Of a DNA stretch of 64,000 nt, positions 1 to 11,822 are shown one piece after another. Within the stretch, counting starts at the first letter, position 1; each line of letters begins with the position of its first letter. The notes beneath the pieces were generated by a model. That model had not been told where the DNA came from, did no database searches, and saw only the letters and a program-made list of their open reading frames with translations. Origin of the DNA: Schistocerca nitens (taxonomy: Eukaryota; Arthropoda; Insecta; Orthoptera; Acrididae); assembly GCF_023898315.1 (NCBI RefSeq), contig NC_064614.1:377579348-377643347 (forward strand). Direction: 5' to 3'. Both the position numbers and the translations under genes were made by a program.

Positions 1-746
1 GTGTAATCAGAATGATTTGTCTTTGTATGCTATCCTTCAGATCAGGAAAAGTCAGGATAGAGCCCTGACAGATGCGATCTTTCAGATACTCCAGAATCAG
101 AAGTCATATTGTATTAGGTCGGGGTATCTGGAAGACCATACATCTGGAAATTGCCTAGACCTGATGCATTCATTATCGACGGTTTCTCGAAGTAAATGTT
201 TCACCTGGCACGCGATTTGTGGTGGCGCCCCCTGTGAAGAAACTGGTTCTCTACTTCTGAAAAAAAAAATTTTAAATAATAAAAAATGACCTATACAAGG
301 AATCTGACTACCCCTGTTAGATATGGACGAAAAAAAAAATTGGCACAGTCTCTGTAGGAACGGGCAGAATCTTATGTGGGGCCAATAAGACGTCCATTTT
401 AATCTAAATATGGTATGCCAATGTTTACGTAATAAAAAAAATAAATTAGGTAATTCAGTACAATTATTATACAGATGCGATAAATCGCTTTAACGGGGGA
501 CAAATGAACAATTAAAGTCAATATAATTCCAGTAAACCTGCACAAGTAAAAAAAAAAAATTATTGTTGGGGCCTACGTAGATATCGTGTATCTGCTAGAT
601 GGGCACGAAATACGTATTTTGGTTTTGAAGCTGACAGCCAATGAGAAAATAGGTGCAAAAATACTATTGGTCAGTTTTCAAGCAGTAATGGCGGATAGCA
701 TCAGCTGGTAATCCACATAATTTTATAGTAGCAAATTTTGCTGCGC
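1..746. other. AT-rich stretch, nothing recognised
   Basis: The stretch is AT-rich with several poly-A runs. A 90-codon open frame on the plus strand (17-289) has no motif I recognise and ends in a lysine/asparagine-rich tail made from A-rich DNA, so I do not call it a gene. Confidence 0.4.
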
Positions 747-757
747 AAAAAATAAAA

Positions 758-953
758 GCCGGACGCGATTAGCCGAGCGGTCTGAGGCGCTGCAGTCATG
801 GACTATGCGGCTGGTCCCGACGGAGGTTCGAGTCCTCCCTCGGGCATGGGTGTGTGTGTTTGTACTTAGGATAATTTAGGTTAAGTAGTGTGTAAGCTTA
901 GGGACTGATTACCTTTGCAGTTAAATCCCATAAGATTTCACACACATTTGAAC
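758..953 (+). mobile_element. tRNA-derived SINE, divergent subfamily
   Basis: The head resembles a tRNA, with an A-box-like stretch (tagccgagcggtc, from about 771) and a B-box-like stretch (ggttcgagtcc, near 826). These are the internal RNA polymerase III promoter elements of tRNA-derived SINEs. The 3' body (cttagg.taa.tta...actgatt...) is a diverged relative of the SINE copies elsewhere in the window. The copy is flanked by an 11-bp direct repeat, aaaaaataaaa (747-757 and 954-964), which is a plausible TSD although it is A-rich. It codes for no protein. Confidence 0.75.
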
Positions 954-964
954 AAAAAATAAAA

Positions 965-2339
965 TATGTTCTCCCTCCAAAAGAAGTTACAAACAAACAT
1001 TAAAATAAAACTATGATGAGCAGCAAAATGTCTGAGAAGAATTTTGAAAGAAAATTATTAATTGAATTTTAATTTGGCGGGTTTTCAACACTGTCAACAA
1101 GATGAAATAATGGAAAGAATATATATTGGAACTAAACAAAACTGAACCTTGATTTTGTGACAGTATTCTTAAAACAGATAATTTAACTGCAATTGTCTTT
1201 AATTTTGAAATGAGAGAGAGCGTAATAAACTTTCTTTTAATGTTTTAACTGTTGCTGCAGGTAGTGCGATGACGTCATCGGTGGTCGGCACGGACGATGT
1301 GTGAAGTTAATCCTGGTTCGTGGCGCGAAGATAATGATGGATCCTTCTGTTTCATTAATATTCCAGTTACGGCGGTGGTACACGTCTCCGTTGTAGTCGA
1401 ATCAGCTGGCAGCACTGGCGCGATAGTAATAGTTCCAGTGTGTGCGTTGTCGTTACGCATGCGACGTTTTATTATTAAAAGTTTATTAATCACGCGGTGC
1501 AGGTAGGTCGGAATTATGCAATGTCTTTAGTATTTACGATATATAGCCGGTTAATGCTAATACTTCGCACAGTTCTTTCACCGTGTTGCCACAGGAAAAC
1601 AGTCACATGTGTTTATCACTATAACAGTCCGTTAGACATCAGTTCAATTTACGTCGTCGTCTTTAACCCAGTTTGGATGATGTAATAAATGTTTCTTGAT
1701 CAAATCGCAGCATTGTTCTTTTACTCAACATTTTGGTTTGTTCCACTTTCATGAAATTCTAACAGTTAGTGTCTCCACACGACAATGGTGTCTCGTTCAC
1801 GGCTAATTGTCACATGTTCACACAGTATGTAAAATCGTCACCGCAAACACTCGATATACTTTTCACGTTTTACTGTTCACATAATATTGCACGATCTATT
1901 AACACAGCGGACGCACTGTAATTAATTGTTCCTCTACGTATCACCGTCTTTCACGCCGAACTCTGCAACGTTTCTCCACCCGAGAACCGGCCACGATACC
2001 ACAACAACTCGCACGCTCTCTGTCGATAGTCGTTCGTTCGCTCTCTCTCTCTGACGCAGTACTTCTCCTAGCCTAACCAAAGATTTACAAAGCATATAAA
2101 ACCACAACATTTATATTCGTACAATATTAAACAGTAGCAAAATGAATGAAGAAACAGTGTGACCTATTAACAAATAAAGAATAGTTTAAATAAATGATAC
2201 ATACGTACTATGACAAGGTAAAGCATAAAAGAAAAACAAATATCATCGACTTTCGGGGAAAGCAATGTCTTTACATTCCTCTTTCATGAAAATAATGATG
2301 CAGACACAATTGTATTCTTGCCAAGTTGGAACCACGTGC
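965..2339. other. Unassigned stretch with an exon-like island
   Basis: I see no known gene or element. The segment 1261-1502 is less AT-rich than its flanks. It follows a pyrimidine-rich run ending in gttgctgcag and ends at caggtaggt, so it looks exon-like. It also holds a palindromic TGACGTCA (1270-1277). Both strands have short open frames (1297-1506 plus, 1275-1493 minus) of unknown identity. A ctctctct run lies near 2040-2053. Confidence 0.3.
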
Positions 2340-2344
2340 AGCAC

Positions 2345-2760
2345 AAGAAGAACATATTAACGTGCAGATGTCACTCTAGATCTAACAGGTCTTCGAGGTA
2401 TCATTTCCTCGAAGAAAAACGGATCGGGAAGGAAAGAGCTAGTGAAACCACACCACACAGTAACGTAAGCTGATTGGAGTGGATGTTCCAGCATAACCTG
2501 TGGTGGTGCAGAATCCCATGTGCAACATTTTTTGTGCATTCACGCCACCAAGTAGATTAAAATGTGCCTCGTGCCTCCAAAGAATATTCCCTGGCCACAG
2601 GTCATCTATTTCCTGTGTGCCAAAAAACTAAGGGCGAAGTCGTGGTGTTGTAGCTTTCCTGGGGCTTCATTTCGTGCACATTCTCAATCTTGTACGGTGA
2701 CCAGTGTAAAATGCGCCAAAAAATCGTTTGAACTGTTCGTCAGGCGAGAGACAATTTCCA
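2345..2760 (-). pseudogene. Decayed IS630/Tc1/mariner-type transposase
   Basis: The minus strand carries scrambled pieces of a DDE transposase of the IS630-Tc1-mariner superfamily, the enzymes that cut and paste their own element at TA sites. At about 2540-2590 the frame reads RHEAHFNLLGGVNAQ, which resembles the block around the first catalytic Asp (usually DEAHF or DEARF); the Asp position is His here. After a frameshift, 2357-2539 continues with VTVWCGF and then PFFFEE, a spacing typical of the stretch between the first and second Asp. No complete frame, terminal inverted repeat or TA duplication was found. It is too decayed to assign to a subfamily. Confidence 0.5.
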
Positions 2761-3714
2761 TGACACAGCTTGAGCACTAGCTGCTGATTTTCCGCGTTTT
2801 TCTCGCTGCTGGACCACCTAGTTCGCCCATCTCTTCCGATTTCTTGATCATGTGGCCTGGGGCGTCTTAGGAGCTATTTCTGCCAACAATATTTCCTAAA
2901 TGCAGGGCTGCTAACGCTGTCGTTCTGATAAAACAACTTTATCAGCAATGCAGGGTCTTTCGTCTAAGTAGACATTGCGTTTCATGAGGAAAACTTCAAC
3001 TTTATTGACCTTTTACAACATAAGTAACTTCACAAAACAAATCAACACGCGTCACCAATTGAAAAACAGCACCCTGACGTCAAAACTGGAAACATTTTCA
3101 CATTCTGACTGCCTACAGCGCGAAATGGTCACCTGGTGGTAGAAAAGGGAACTATAAGTTTTCCCACATATTCCACGAGCGCACCGGCTAACGAACATAT
3201 CTACGATGTTTCAGTGTCGTGCGATGCATACATCCCATACTGCAGCACTCGGAACATAGCCAATTTAATTATAACCATCCGATATCGTATACAATAACGG
3301 TCAGTGTCTTTGAACCGTATGCTTACGTAGCTCTTCAGTTTCTTGGTTTATATGACCACAAAGAGAATAATTCCTGTTGGTGAACTTCAGCTCAGAGTAC
3401 TTCCACAAACGATTACATTCTTGCTGTCACTTTAGTTTCGACTTGTTGACATGCTACTTAACATACACTATGTAAATGCCTTGATGCAAATTCATGTGAG
3501 ACTCAGTAACATCGGCTTCGTATGAGTTGGAGAATGTCACTCCCGACTCGCTACTCGCTGATCGACACGTAATGATTTCGACCAGTGCGGCGGGGAGAGC
3601 TAACATCTATGCGGCACTTTTTTTTTTTTTCTTTTCAAACCGGTGAATCCCAAGCATGCACATGTGTAAGATTTTAGTTCAGTCCAGAGAAGCCGTAAAG
3701 ACGGGTGGGAAGTT
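2761..3714. other. Unassigned stretch
   Basis: This holds further upstream sequence of the decayed transposase to perhaps 2960, then DNA in which I see no recognisable gene, RNA or repeat. A short T-run lies at about 3618-3630. Confidence 0.35.
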
Positions 3715-3726
3715 AATATTCTTTAT

Positions 3727-4066
3727 AAAACTAAACTAAACTCCGTCCGAACAGGCCTTTGAAGGCCCAACGGTACCGACCGGCCGCCGTATCATCCTCA
3801 CTCACAGGCGTCACTGCATGCGGATATGGAGGGGCACGTGGTCAGCACACCACTCTCCCGGCCGTATCTCAGTTTACGAGACCGGAGCCGCTACTTCCCA
3901 ATCAAGTAGCTCTTCAGCTTACTTCACAAGGGCTGAGTACATCCCGCTTGCCAACAGCGCTCGGCAGACCGGATGGTCACCCATCCAAGTGCTAGCCCAG
4001 CCCGACAGCGCTTAACTTCGGTGATCTGAATGGAAACGGTAATACCACTGCGTCAAGGCCGTTGGC
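3727..4066 (-). mobile_element. 5S rRNA-derived SINE (SINE3-like)
   Basis: Read on the minus strand from 4066, the first ~120 bases follow the 5S rRNA plan: a gccaacggcc start, then gatcaccgaagttaagc and a ggatgggtgacc-like block, matching the internal control region of 5S genes. The following ~200 bases are not 5S-like, and the element ends in a ttagt-type repeat at about 3727-3742. That is the structure of a SINE with a 5S-derived polymerase III promoter. A ~12-bp flanking duplication is visible, aatattctttat (3715-3726) and aatattgtctat (4067-4078), with two mismatches. It is a retroposed copy and not a 5S gene. Confidence 0.8.
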
Positions 4067-4448
4067 AATATTGTCTATGCTTGACAGTGTGCTCCCTGCC
4101 GCCGTTGGATAAGCAGCTGCAGCAGCAAGTCGTATACTCCTAGCTCACTCATTTCTTACATAGTTTAATTCTTAATTTCTTTGCGTGTTTTTGGTACTTG
4201 CATTGTTTGATACATAAATTTCGGGCGTATTATAGTATTTGAGAGTTGTAGCATCGCGTTTTAGTACCCGAATAGTGTAAAATCGCGTAGTCTCCTTCCG
4301 CTGCCGAGCAGTGTGTCAGCAGTGCGTTAGTAGCAGCATTACTGCATTTACTAGGCAATCTTGTATTTTAATAACCGTTTAAATTTTGTCGATTTGTTTG
4401 CGCTCTCTGTAGATTAGTTGAGACGTTCTTTGCAAAACAGTTTTTAGC

Positions 4449-5435
4449 ATGGATAGGGACTGCAACTGCTGTGTTCGGATGCAGGCTGAGTTGGCATCCC
4501 TTCGCTCCCAGCTTCAGGCAGTGTTGGCTTCGGTCACACAGCTTGAGGCTGTTGCCAATGGGCATCACTGTGGGGGTCCGGATGGGGGTTTGTCGGGGAC
4601 GGCCAGCTAGTCCCACGCATCCCCCGATCGGACTAAGACTGTGGTTGCCCGGGATACTGCCCGCATTGAGGCTGATCCCTCACCTGTGGTAGAGTGGGAG
4701 GTAGTCTCAAGGTGTGGCAGGGGGCGAAAGACATTCCGGAGGGCTGAACGGAAGGCCTCTCCAGTTTGTCTGACGAACCGGTTTCAGGTTCTGTCTCAGG
4801 CTGATACTGATCTTCAGCCTGACATGGCTGCTTGTCCTGTTCCAGAGGTTGCCCCTCAGTCTGCAAGATCCGGGCGGTCGCAGAGTGTGGGCTTACTGGT
4901 AGTTGGGAGCTCCAACGTCAGGCGCGTAATGGGGCCCCTTAGAGAAATGGCAGCAAGAGAGGGGAAGAAAACCAATGTGCACTCCGTTTGCATACCGGGG
5001 GGAGTCATTCCAGATGTGGAAAGGGTCCTTCCGGATGCCATGAAGGGTACAGGGTGCACCCATCTGCAGGTGGTCGCTCATGTCGGCACCAATGATGTGT
5101 GTCGCTATGGATCGAAGGAAATCCTCTCTGACTTCCGGCGGCTATCTGATTTGGTGAAGACTGCCAGTCTCGCTAGCGGGATGAAAGCAGAGCTCACCAT
5201 CTGCAGCATCGTCGACAGGACCGACTGCGGACCTTTGGTAGAGAGCCGAGTGGAGGGTCTGAATCAGATGCTGAGACGGTTCTGCGACCGTGTGGGCTGC
5301 AGATTCCTCGACTTGCGCCATAGGGTGGTGGGGTTTCGGGTTCCGCTGGATAGGTCAGGAGTCCACTACACGCAGCAAGCGGCTACACGGGTAGCAGGGG
5401 TTGTGTGGCGTGGACTGGGCGGTTTTTTAGGTTAG
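4449..5435 (+). pseudogene. LINE ORF1: SGNH esterase-like, one nonsense codon
   Basis: The frame of 328 codons plus stop starts at ATG 4449. Residues 10-40 are Leu/Gln/Ala-rich and could form a short coiled coil (QAELASLRSQLQAVL). A TAG at 4608-4610 interrupts residue 54, and the frame then stays open to 5435. The C-terminal half has the blocks of SGNH-fold esterases: GSSNVRR near residue 153 (Ser block), GTND near 212 (Asn block) and DRSGVHYT near 302 (Asp/His block). Esterase domains of this kind occur in ORF1 of CR1/L2-type LINEs, where they are thought to help the RNP rather than metabolism. Translation from an ATG after the stop (4641) would still give the esterase domain. Confidence 0.8.
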
Positions 5436-8236
5436 ATGGCCTCGGGCAAGTACAGAAAGGGCAACAGCCTCAAAGGGTGCGGAGCAAAGTCAGGACATGC
5501 GGGGACCAAGCAGCAATCGGTATTGTAATTGTAAACTGTCGAAGCTGAGTTGGTAAAGTACCGGAACTTCAAGCGCTGATAGAAAGCACCGAAGCTGAAA
5601 TCGTTATAGGTACAGAGAGCTGGCTTAAGCCAGAGATAAATTCTGCCGAAATTTTTACAGAGGTACAGACGGTGTTTAGGAAGGATAGATTGCATGCAAC
5701 CGGTGGTGGAGTGTTTGTCGCTGTTAGTAGTAGTTTATCCTGTAGTGAAGTAGAAGTGGATAGTTCCTGTGAATTATTATGGGTGGAGGTTACACTCAAC
5801 AACCGAGCTGGGTTAATAATTGGCTCCTTTTACCGACCTCCCGACTCAGCAGCGTTAGTGGCAGAACAACTGAGAGAAAATTTGGAATACATTTCGCATA
5901 AATTTCCTCAGCATGTTATAGTCTTAGGTGGAGATTTCAATTTACCAGATATAGACTGGGACACTCAGATGTTTAGGACGGGTGGTAGGGACAGAGCATC
6001 GAGTGACATTATACTTAGTGCACTATCCGAAAATTACCTCGAGCAATTAAACAGAGAACCGACTCGTGGAGATAACATCTTGGACCTACTGATAACAAAC
6101 AGACCCGAACTTTTCGACTCTGTAAGTGCAGAACAGGGAATCAGTGATCATAAGGCCGTTGTAGCATCCCTGAATATGGAAGTTAATAGGAATATAAAAA
6201 AAGGGAGGAAGGTTTATCTGTTTAGCAAGAGTAATAGAAGGCAGATTTCAGACCACCCAACAGATCAAAACGAAAATTTCTGTTCCGACACTGACAATGT
6301 TGAGTGTTTATGGAAAAAGTTCAAGGCAATCGTAAAATGCGTTTTAGACAGGTACGTGCCGAGTAAAACTGTGAGGGACGGGAAAAACCCACCGTGGTAC
6401 AACAACAAAGTTAGGAAACTACTGCGAAAGCAAAGAGAGCTTCACTCCAAGTTTAAACGCAGCCAAAACCTCTCAGACAAACAGAAGCTAAGCGATGTCA
6501 AAGTTAGCGTAAGGAGGGCTATGCGAGAAGCGTTCAGTGAATTCGAAAGTAAAATTCTATGTACAGACTTGACAGAAAATCCTAGGAAGTTCTGGTCTTA
6601 CGTTAAATCAGTAAGTGGCTCGAAACAGCATATCCAGACACTCCGGGATGATGATGGCATTGAAACAGAGGATGACACGCATAAAGCTGAAATACTAAAC
6701 ACCTTTTTCCAAAGCTGTTTCACAGAGGAAGACCGCACTGCAGTTCCTTCTCTACACCCTCGCACAAACGAAAAAATGGCTGACATCGAAATAAGTGTCC
6801 AAGGAACAGAAAAGCAACTGGAATCACTCAACAGAGGAAAGTCCACTGGACCTGACGGGATACCAATTCGATTCTACACAGAGTACGCGAAAGAACTTGC
6901 CCCCCTTCTAACAGCCGTGTACCGCAAGTCTCTAGAGGAACGGAGGGTTCCAAATGATTGGAAAAGAGCACAGGTAGTCCCAGTCTTCAAGAAGGGTCGT
7001 CAAGCAGATGCGCAAAACTATAGACCTATATCTCTTACGTCGATCTGTTGTAGAATTTTAGAACATGTTTTTTGCTCGAGTATCATGTCGTTTTTGGAAA
7101 CCCAGAATCTACTATGTAGGAATCAACATGGATTCCGGAAACAGCGATCGTGTGAGACCCAACTCGCGTTATTTGTTCATGAGACCCAGAATATATTAGA
7201 TATAGGCTCCCAGGTATATGCTATTTTTCTTGGCTTCCGGAAGGCGTTCGATACAGTTCCGCACTGTCGCCTGATAAACAAAGTAAGAGCCTACGGAATA
7301 TCAGACCAGCTGTGTGGCTGGATTGAAGATTTTTTAGCAAACAGAACACAGCATGTTGTTATCAATGGAGAGACGTCTACAGACGTTAAGGTAACCTCTG
7401 GCGTGCCACAGGGGAGTGTTATGGGACCATTGCTTTTCACAATATATATAAATGACCTAGTAGATAGTGTCGGAAGTTCCATGCGGCTTTTCGCGGATGA
7501 TGCTGTAGTATACAGAGAAGTTGCAGCATTAGAAAATTGTAGCGAAATGCAGGAAGATCTGCAGCGGATAGGCACTTGGTGCAGGGAGTGGCAAATGTCC
7601 CTTAACATAGACAAATGTAATGTATTGCGAATACATAGAAAGAAGGATCCTTTATTGTATGATTATATGATAGCGGAACAAACACTGGTAGCAGTTACTT
7701 CTGTAAAATATCTGGGAGTATGCGTGCGGAACGATTTGAAGTGGAATGATCATATAAAATTAATTGTTGGTAAGGCGGGTACCAGGTTGAGATTCATTGG
7801 GAGAGTGCTTAGAATATGTAGTCCATCAACAAAGGAGGTGGCTTACAAAACACTCGTTCGACCTATACTTGAGTATTGCTCATCAGTGTGGGATCCGTAC
7901 CAGATCGGGTTGACGGAGGAGATAGAGAAGATCCAAAGAAGAGCGGCGCGTTTCGTCACAGGGTTATTTGGTAACCGTGATAGCGTTACGGAGATGTTTA
8001 ATAAACTCAAGTGGCAGACTCTGCAAGAGAGGCGCTCTGCATCGCGGTGTAGCTTGCTCGCCAGGTTTCGAGAGGGTGCGTTTCTGGATGAGGTATCGAG
8101 TATATTGCTTCCCCCTACTTATACCTCCCGAGGAGATCACGAATGTAAAATTAGAGAGATTAGAGCGCGCACGGAGGCTTTCAGACAGTCGTTCTTCCCG
8201 CGAACCATACGCGACTGGAACAGGAAAGGGAAGTAA
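5436..8236 (+). pseudogene. LINE ORF2: endonuclease + reverse transcriptase, inactivated
   Basis: ORF2 nicks target DNA and reverse transcribes the element RNA. The frame reads IVIVNCRS then a TGA (5546-5548), right at the N-terminus of the apurinic-like endonuclease, and continues open for 854 codons from 5672. The first ATG after ORF1 (5436) is in a different frame, so the true start is unclear and a 1-base indel is possible. Counting from 5672, GGDFNLPD (residue ~86) and SDHKAVV (~157) are endonuclease blocks. NYRPISLTS (~449), GVPQGSVMGPL (~576) and FADD (607-610) are RT motifs. In motif A the residue before FRKAFD, normally the catalytic Asp, is Gly (codon GGC, 7232-7234). The C-terminal ARFVTGLFGNRDSVTEM block is typical of arthropod LINEs. 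Confidence 0.9.
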
Positions 8237-8319
8237 TGACAGTGGCACGTAAAGTGCCCTCCGCCACACACCGTTGGGTGGCTTGCGGAGTATGAATGTA
8301 GATGTAGATGTAGATGTAG

Positions 8320-8889
8320 ACACTAATTTTATAAAACGAAAACGAGATGTTATCTGTGGCAATAATGTATGTCCTCCGAATTAAAAAGTTGACTTAAGAT
8401 TTTCTTCCCCCCCCCCCCCCTTTAAACGAGATCTGCATAGAAATTTTGCCAGACCCCTTCTCCCCCCCTCCACCAAGTAACCCCCCTCCCACTCAGTTGG
8501 AGCTCATGTAAAGAAGTAATGAATTTGCTTCTCCTAACATAAAACATGCAAACAAAAATGGCTTGCACAACATAACTTAATGACCAGTAAACCAAGTCAG
8601 TAGAAAAGTAATAAATATGTCACTGCTTGTAACACAACCTTAGATGAAAGCCAACTATGGAGATAATGTAGAATAGATTAATGGCGACTTTGTGGTTATC
8701 AAATGTCATAAATAGTAGTACAAAGAATAAAATAGGAGGTTACACACGTTTCAAAGCATTTGAAAGGGTACTGTAGTGGGTTTGTAGCAATTCGATGGGA
8801 ATATAGTTAGGATTTTGCGATGGGATGACTGTACTAAAGGTTATTACGTTTATTTCAACGTTTAGCTCCAGATAGCCAACTTAGGTGAC
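8320..8889. other. Unassigned stretch with C-runs
   Basis: The stretch begins right after the LINE tail and contains poly-C tracts at about 8407-8420 and 8461-8494. I see no gene or known element. Confidence 0.4.
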
Positions 8890-8902
8890 GTATCACAATT
8901 TA

Positions 8903-9417
8903 CAAAATTGTTAAGGCTTTCGTGGCCACTTGTTGACAAACTGCCTATTGGCTTCTGTCTCGGGTTCTTCGGCCGACGTTCATCTAATGATTTTTCTGAC
9001 GTTTCGCCAGCACGAGTGGCTGGTATTATCAAAGCTTCACCCTCCATTGCCGGTGGTGAACAGGAGCCGAGCTCGCAGCCGCAGACTATATGTACCTGGC
9101 GCGCCAACGTCCGAGGGCTTCTCCGCGGTCATTTCCGGTGCGGTTCTCCTCTTGCTACCTGCGACGGTCGTTCGCTGCAGTACGGGAAGCCAGGATCCGT
9201 TTACCTTAAGGCTTTCCTCTTTCTTGTTGAAACTGTTCTCCTGCTTTTGTATTTCTACAGCTTCTCTGAACAAGCGCGTGAGATAGTGCTTCTCTACAGT
9301 CAGGACTTCCGTGTCGGCGTCAGAAAAATCATTAGATGAACGTCGGCCGAAGAACCCGAGACAGAAGCCAATAGGCAGATTGTCAACAAGTGGCCACGAA
9401 ATCCTTAACAATTTTGT
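8903..9417. repeat. PLE left pseudo-LTR with ~100-bp palindrome arms
   Basis: The outer arms (about 8903-9001 and 9319-9417) are near-perfect inverted repeats; both contain the caaaattgttaagg and ggccgacgttcatc / gatgaacgtcggcc stretches. Between them, and including the left arm, 8918-9318 is the reverse complement of about 11527-11920, the end of the GIY-YIG coding region and 3' UTR. The minus strand therefore carries a second copy of the protein's C-terminus (about 9037-9330). Confidence 0.85.
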
Positions 9418-9493
9418 ATTACGCCTCCACGGGGAGGAGATTTGCAGATTGTACCGACGCCTTGACTAACGACGGAAGAAGAAAGCGCGACTG

Positions 9494-11822
9494 ATGTCCT
9501 CTCTCGCCTTTCTGTCAAGGTGCCGAGATGGATGTGCTACACCGAAGTTCTTGAGATGTAAGCGCCTATTCACCACCGCCCAAGCACATCGTATCTACGA
9601 CAGAATGGAACGAGCTTTTCTTCGTGAGCGAATACATACAACACGGAGAGACTTGGCAAGAACGGATCAGGAACTTCTGGAAATTTTCTGTCATCTAAGT
9701 AGCAGAATGCATCGAGACGACTGGGACAAGATCGACAACATCACTCACAGGAGCATGCAGAACGAACTCGAGCGCTGCACCGAGTGGCAGAAGAAAAAGT
9801 TTGAAAGATGCCGGAAGCAGACCGACAAGGCGATTCCCGACATGTCACACACAGTGGTCAACCTCACTGAACGACAATTGACCAAAGAGGAAGTGTCTGT
9901 TCTTCAAAAAGGAGGGAATTTCGCTATCATCCCGGGGACTACACCTATGGAGGACCGAAGCAGCCATTCGGACCCTTCCTTGTGAAAGGGCAGAGGAAAT
10001 ACGCACTGAAACAGCCAGGATACTGCGCCGAGCAAAACCACCAGCTTACAACCTGAAGAAAGAAGAGGTACAAGCCATTAAGAATCTCAACGCCGACAAG
10101 AGTATATTGGTACTGCCTGCCGATAAGGGGAATGCGACCGTCGTAATGAAGACCGAAGATTATGAGCAAAAGATCCGAGACCTATTAGATCCGACGACGT
10201 ACCGAAAACTAAGCGCAGATCCGACGCAGCGTATCACACGGAATACGAATCGATTAATCAAGGCGTCCTCTCTTCCGGCGGACATACACAGAAACCTGCG
10301 CAACACAGAAGCCCTACCACCTCGGCTGTATGGATTACCCAAGATCCATAAGAACGGCGTTCCACTGAGACCGATCGTTAGCGCTCCTGGCTCACCGACG
10401 TATGAACTGGCAAAACACCTGGCCGCTCTGCTCCAGCCACACGTGGGGAAGACCGACACATACATTAAGGACTCAGGACATTTCATTGAGAAGCTGAAGA
10501 AACTGAAACTTGCACCAAACGACATCCTGGTCAGCTTTGATGTTGTTTCGTTATTTACGAAAGTGCCACTCAGTGACGCTCTAGAGCACATCGGTTCCAT
10601 TTTCCCGCAAGACATCAAAAAGCCCTTCCATGCCTGTCTCACCAGTGCTATTTCACGTGGAATGGCGATTTCTACGAACAGCTGGAAGGCGTCGCCATGG
10701 GTAGTCCTCTCAGTCCAGTGGTGGCCAACTTCTTCATGGAACAATTCGAAGCACAGGCACAGGACTCGGCGACTTGCAAACTTAAGGTGTGGTACAGGTG
10801 CGTCGATGATACTTTCGTGTTGTGGAGCTATGGTGAAGAACAGCTCGGTGACTTCCTAAGACACTTGAACAGCCTCCATGCCAACATAACATTTACCATG
10901 GAAGTAGAAAAGGACAAGAAACTGCCATTTCTAGATGTGCTGGTCACAAGGGACGGCGAAACCCTGGGACACAGCGTGTATCGAAAACCGACACACACGG
11001 ACCGATACCTGCACAAACTGTCAAACCACCACCCGAGCCAGAAAAGAGGCATGATTAGTACGCTCGTAACGAGAGCAGGACGAATATGTGAGCCGCAACA
11101 CCTCAGAAATGCAACATCTGGAAACGGTTCTGAGGAGCAATGGTTACTCCACAAATTACATTAGAAGTGTAACAGAGCCAAACACTCGGCGAGGTAAGGA
11201 ACCAGAAAAAGAAATGTCGGGTACGGCCTTTCTGCCATACATTCCCAGAGTGAAGGACAGAATCGGCCGTATATTGCGCAAACATAGCGTAAAGACGGTT
11301 TTCAAACCGACAAGGAAGATCTAAGAGTGTCTTAGATCGGCGAAGGAGAAAAGAGACCCACTTGCAATGTCGGGAATATACCGTATACCATGCAGATGCG
11401 GAAAAGTTTATGTCGGAATGACTGGACGATCAATTAACACCAGGAGCAAAGAGCATAAGCAACATTGCAGTTTGGGGCAGGTGGAGAAATCGGCCGTGGC
11501 AGAGCACGCACTGAATGAGACCGATCACGTAATAAAATTCGCCGACACGGAAGTTCTGGCTATAGAGAAGCACTATCACACGCGCTTGTTCAGAGAAGCT
11601 GTAGAAATACAAAAACAGGAGAACAGTTTCTACAAGAAAGAGGAAAGCCTTAAGGTAAACGGATCCTGGCTTCCCGTACTGCAGCGAACGACCGTCGCAG
11701 GTAGCAAAAGGAGAACCGCACCGGAAATGACCGCGGAGGAGCCCTCGGACGTTGGCGCGCCAGGTACATATAGTCTGCGCCCGCGAGCTCGGCTCCAGTT
11801 CACCACCGGCAATGGAGGGTGA
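9494..11822 (+). pseudogene. PLE polyprotein: RT + GIY-YIG, frameshifted
   Basis: The coding region is spread over two frames. 9494-~9955 is the N-terminal domain (YDRMERAFLRERI...). After a +1-type shift, 9957-~10647 holds LPADKGNATVV, LPPRLYGLPKIHK and LVSFDVVSLFTKVP (RT motif A with its Asp). A second shift leads to GSPLSPVVANFF and RCVDDTFVLW, with the catalytic Asp pair at 10805-10810; the residue before VDD is Cys instead of the usual Tyr. A third shift near 11100 restores the second frame. TAA at 11322-11324 precedes the GIY-YIG domain: GIY at 11373-11381, YVG at 11409-11417, then the Arg-containing TGRSINTRSKEH block. The protein would copy element RNA and nick the target. Confidence 0.9.

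Larger units (their letters stand above)
4085..8319 (+). mobile_element. Near full-length LINE, CR1-like layout
   Basis: This non-LTR retrotransposon has a ~360-bp leader, ORF1 (4449-5435), ORF2 (about 5436-8236), a short 3' UTR containing a cctccgcc...tgcggag hairpin-like stretch (about 8259-8292), and a gatgta repeat tail ending near 8319. An esterase-type ORF1 followed by an AP-endonuclease/RT ORF2 and a short 3' repeat instead of poly-A is the layout of CR1/L2/Rex-type LINEs. The exact 5' end is uncertain and no TSD was found. Both ORFs are broken by nonsense codons and one catalytic residue is lost, so this copy is inactive but recent. Confidence 0.85.

Noticed and set aside
3949-4066. 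Possible 5S rRNA gene on the minus strand
   Set aside because: The similarity ends after ~120 bases, the sequence continues into a SINE-type body with repeat tail and TSD, and several internal positions differ from 5S; it is a retroposed copy.
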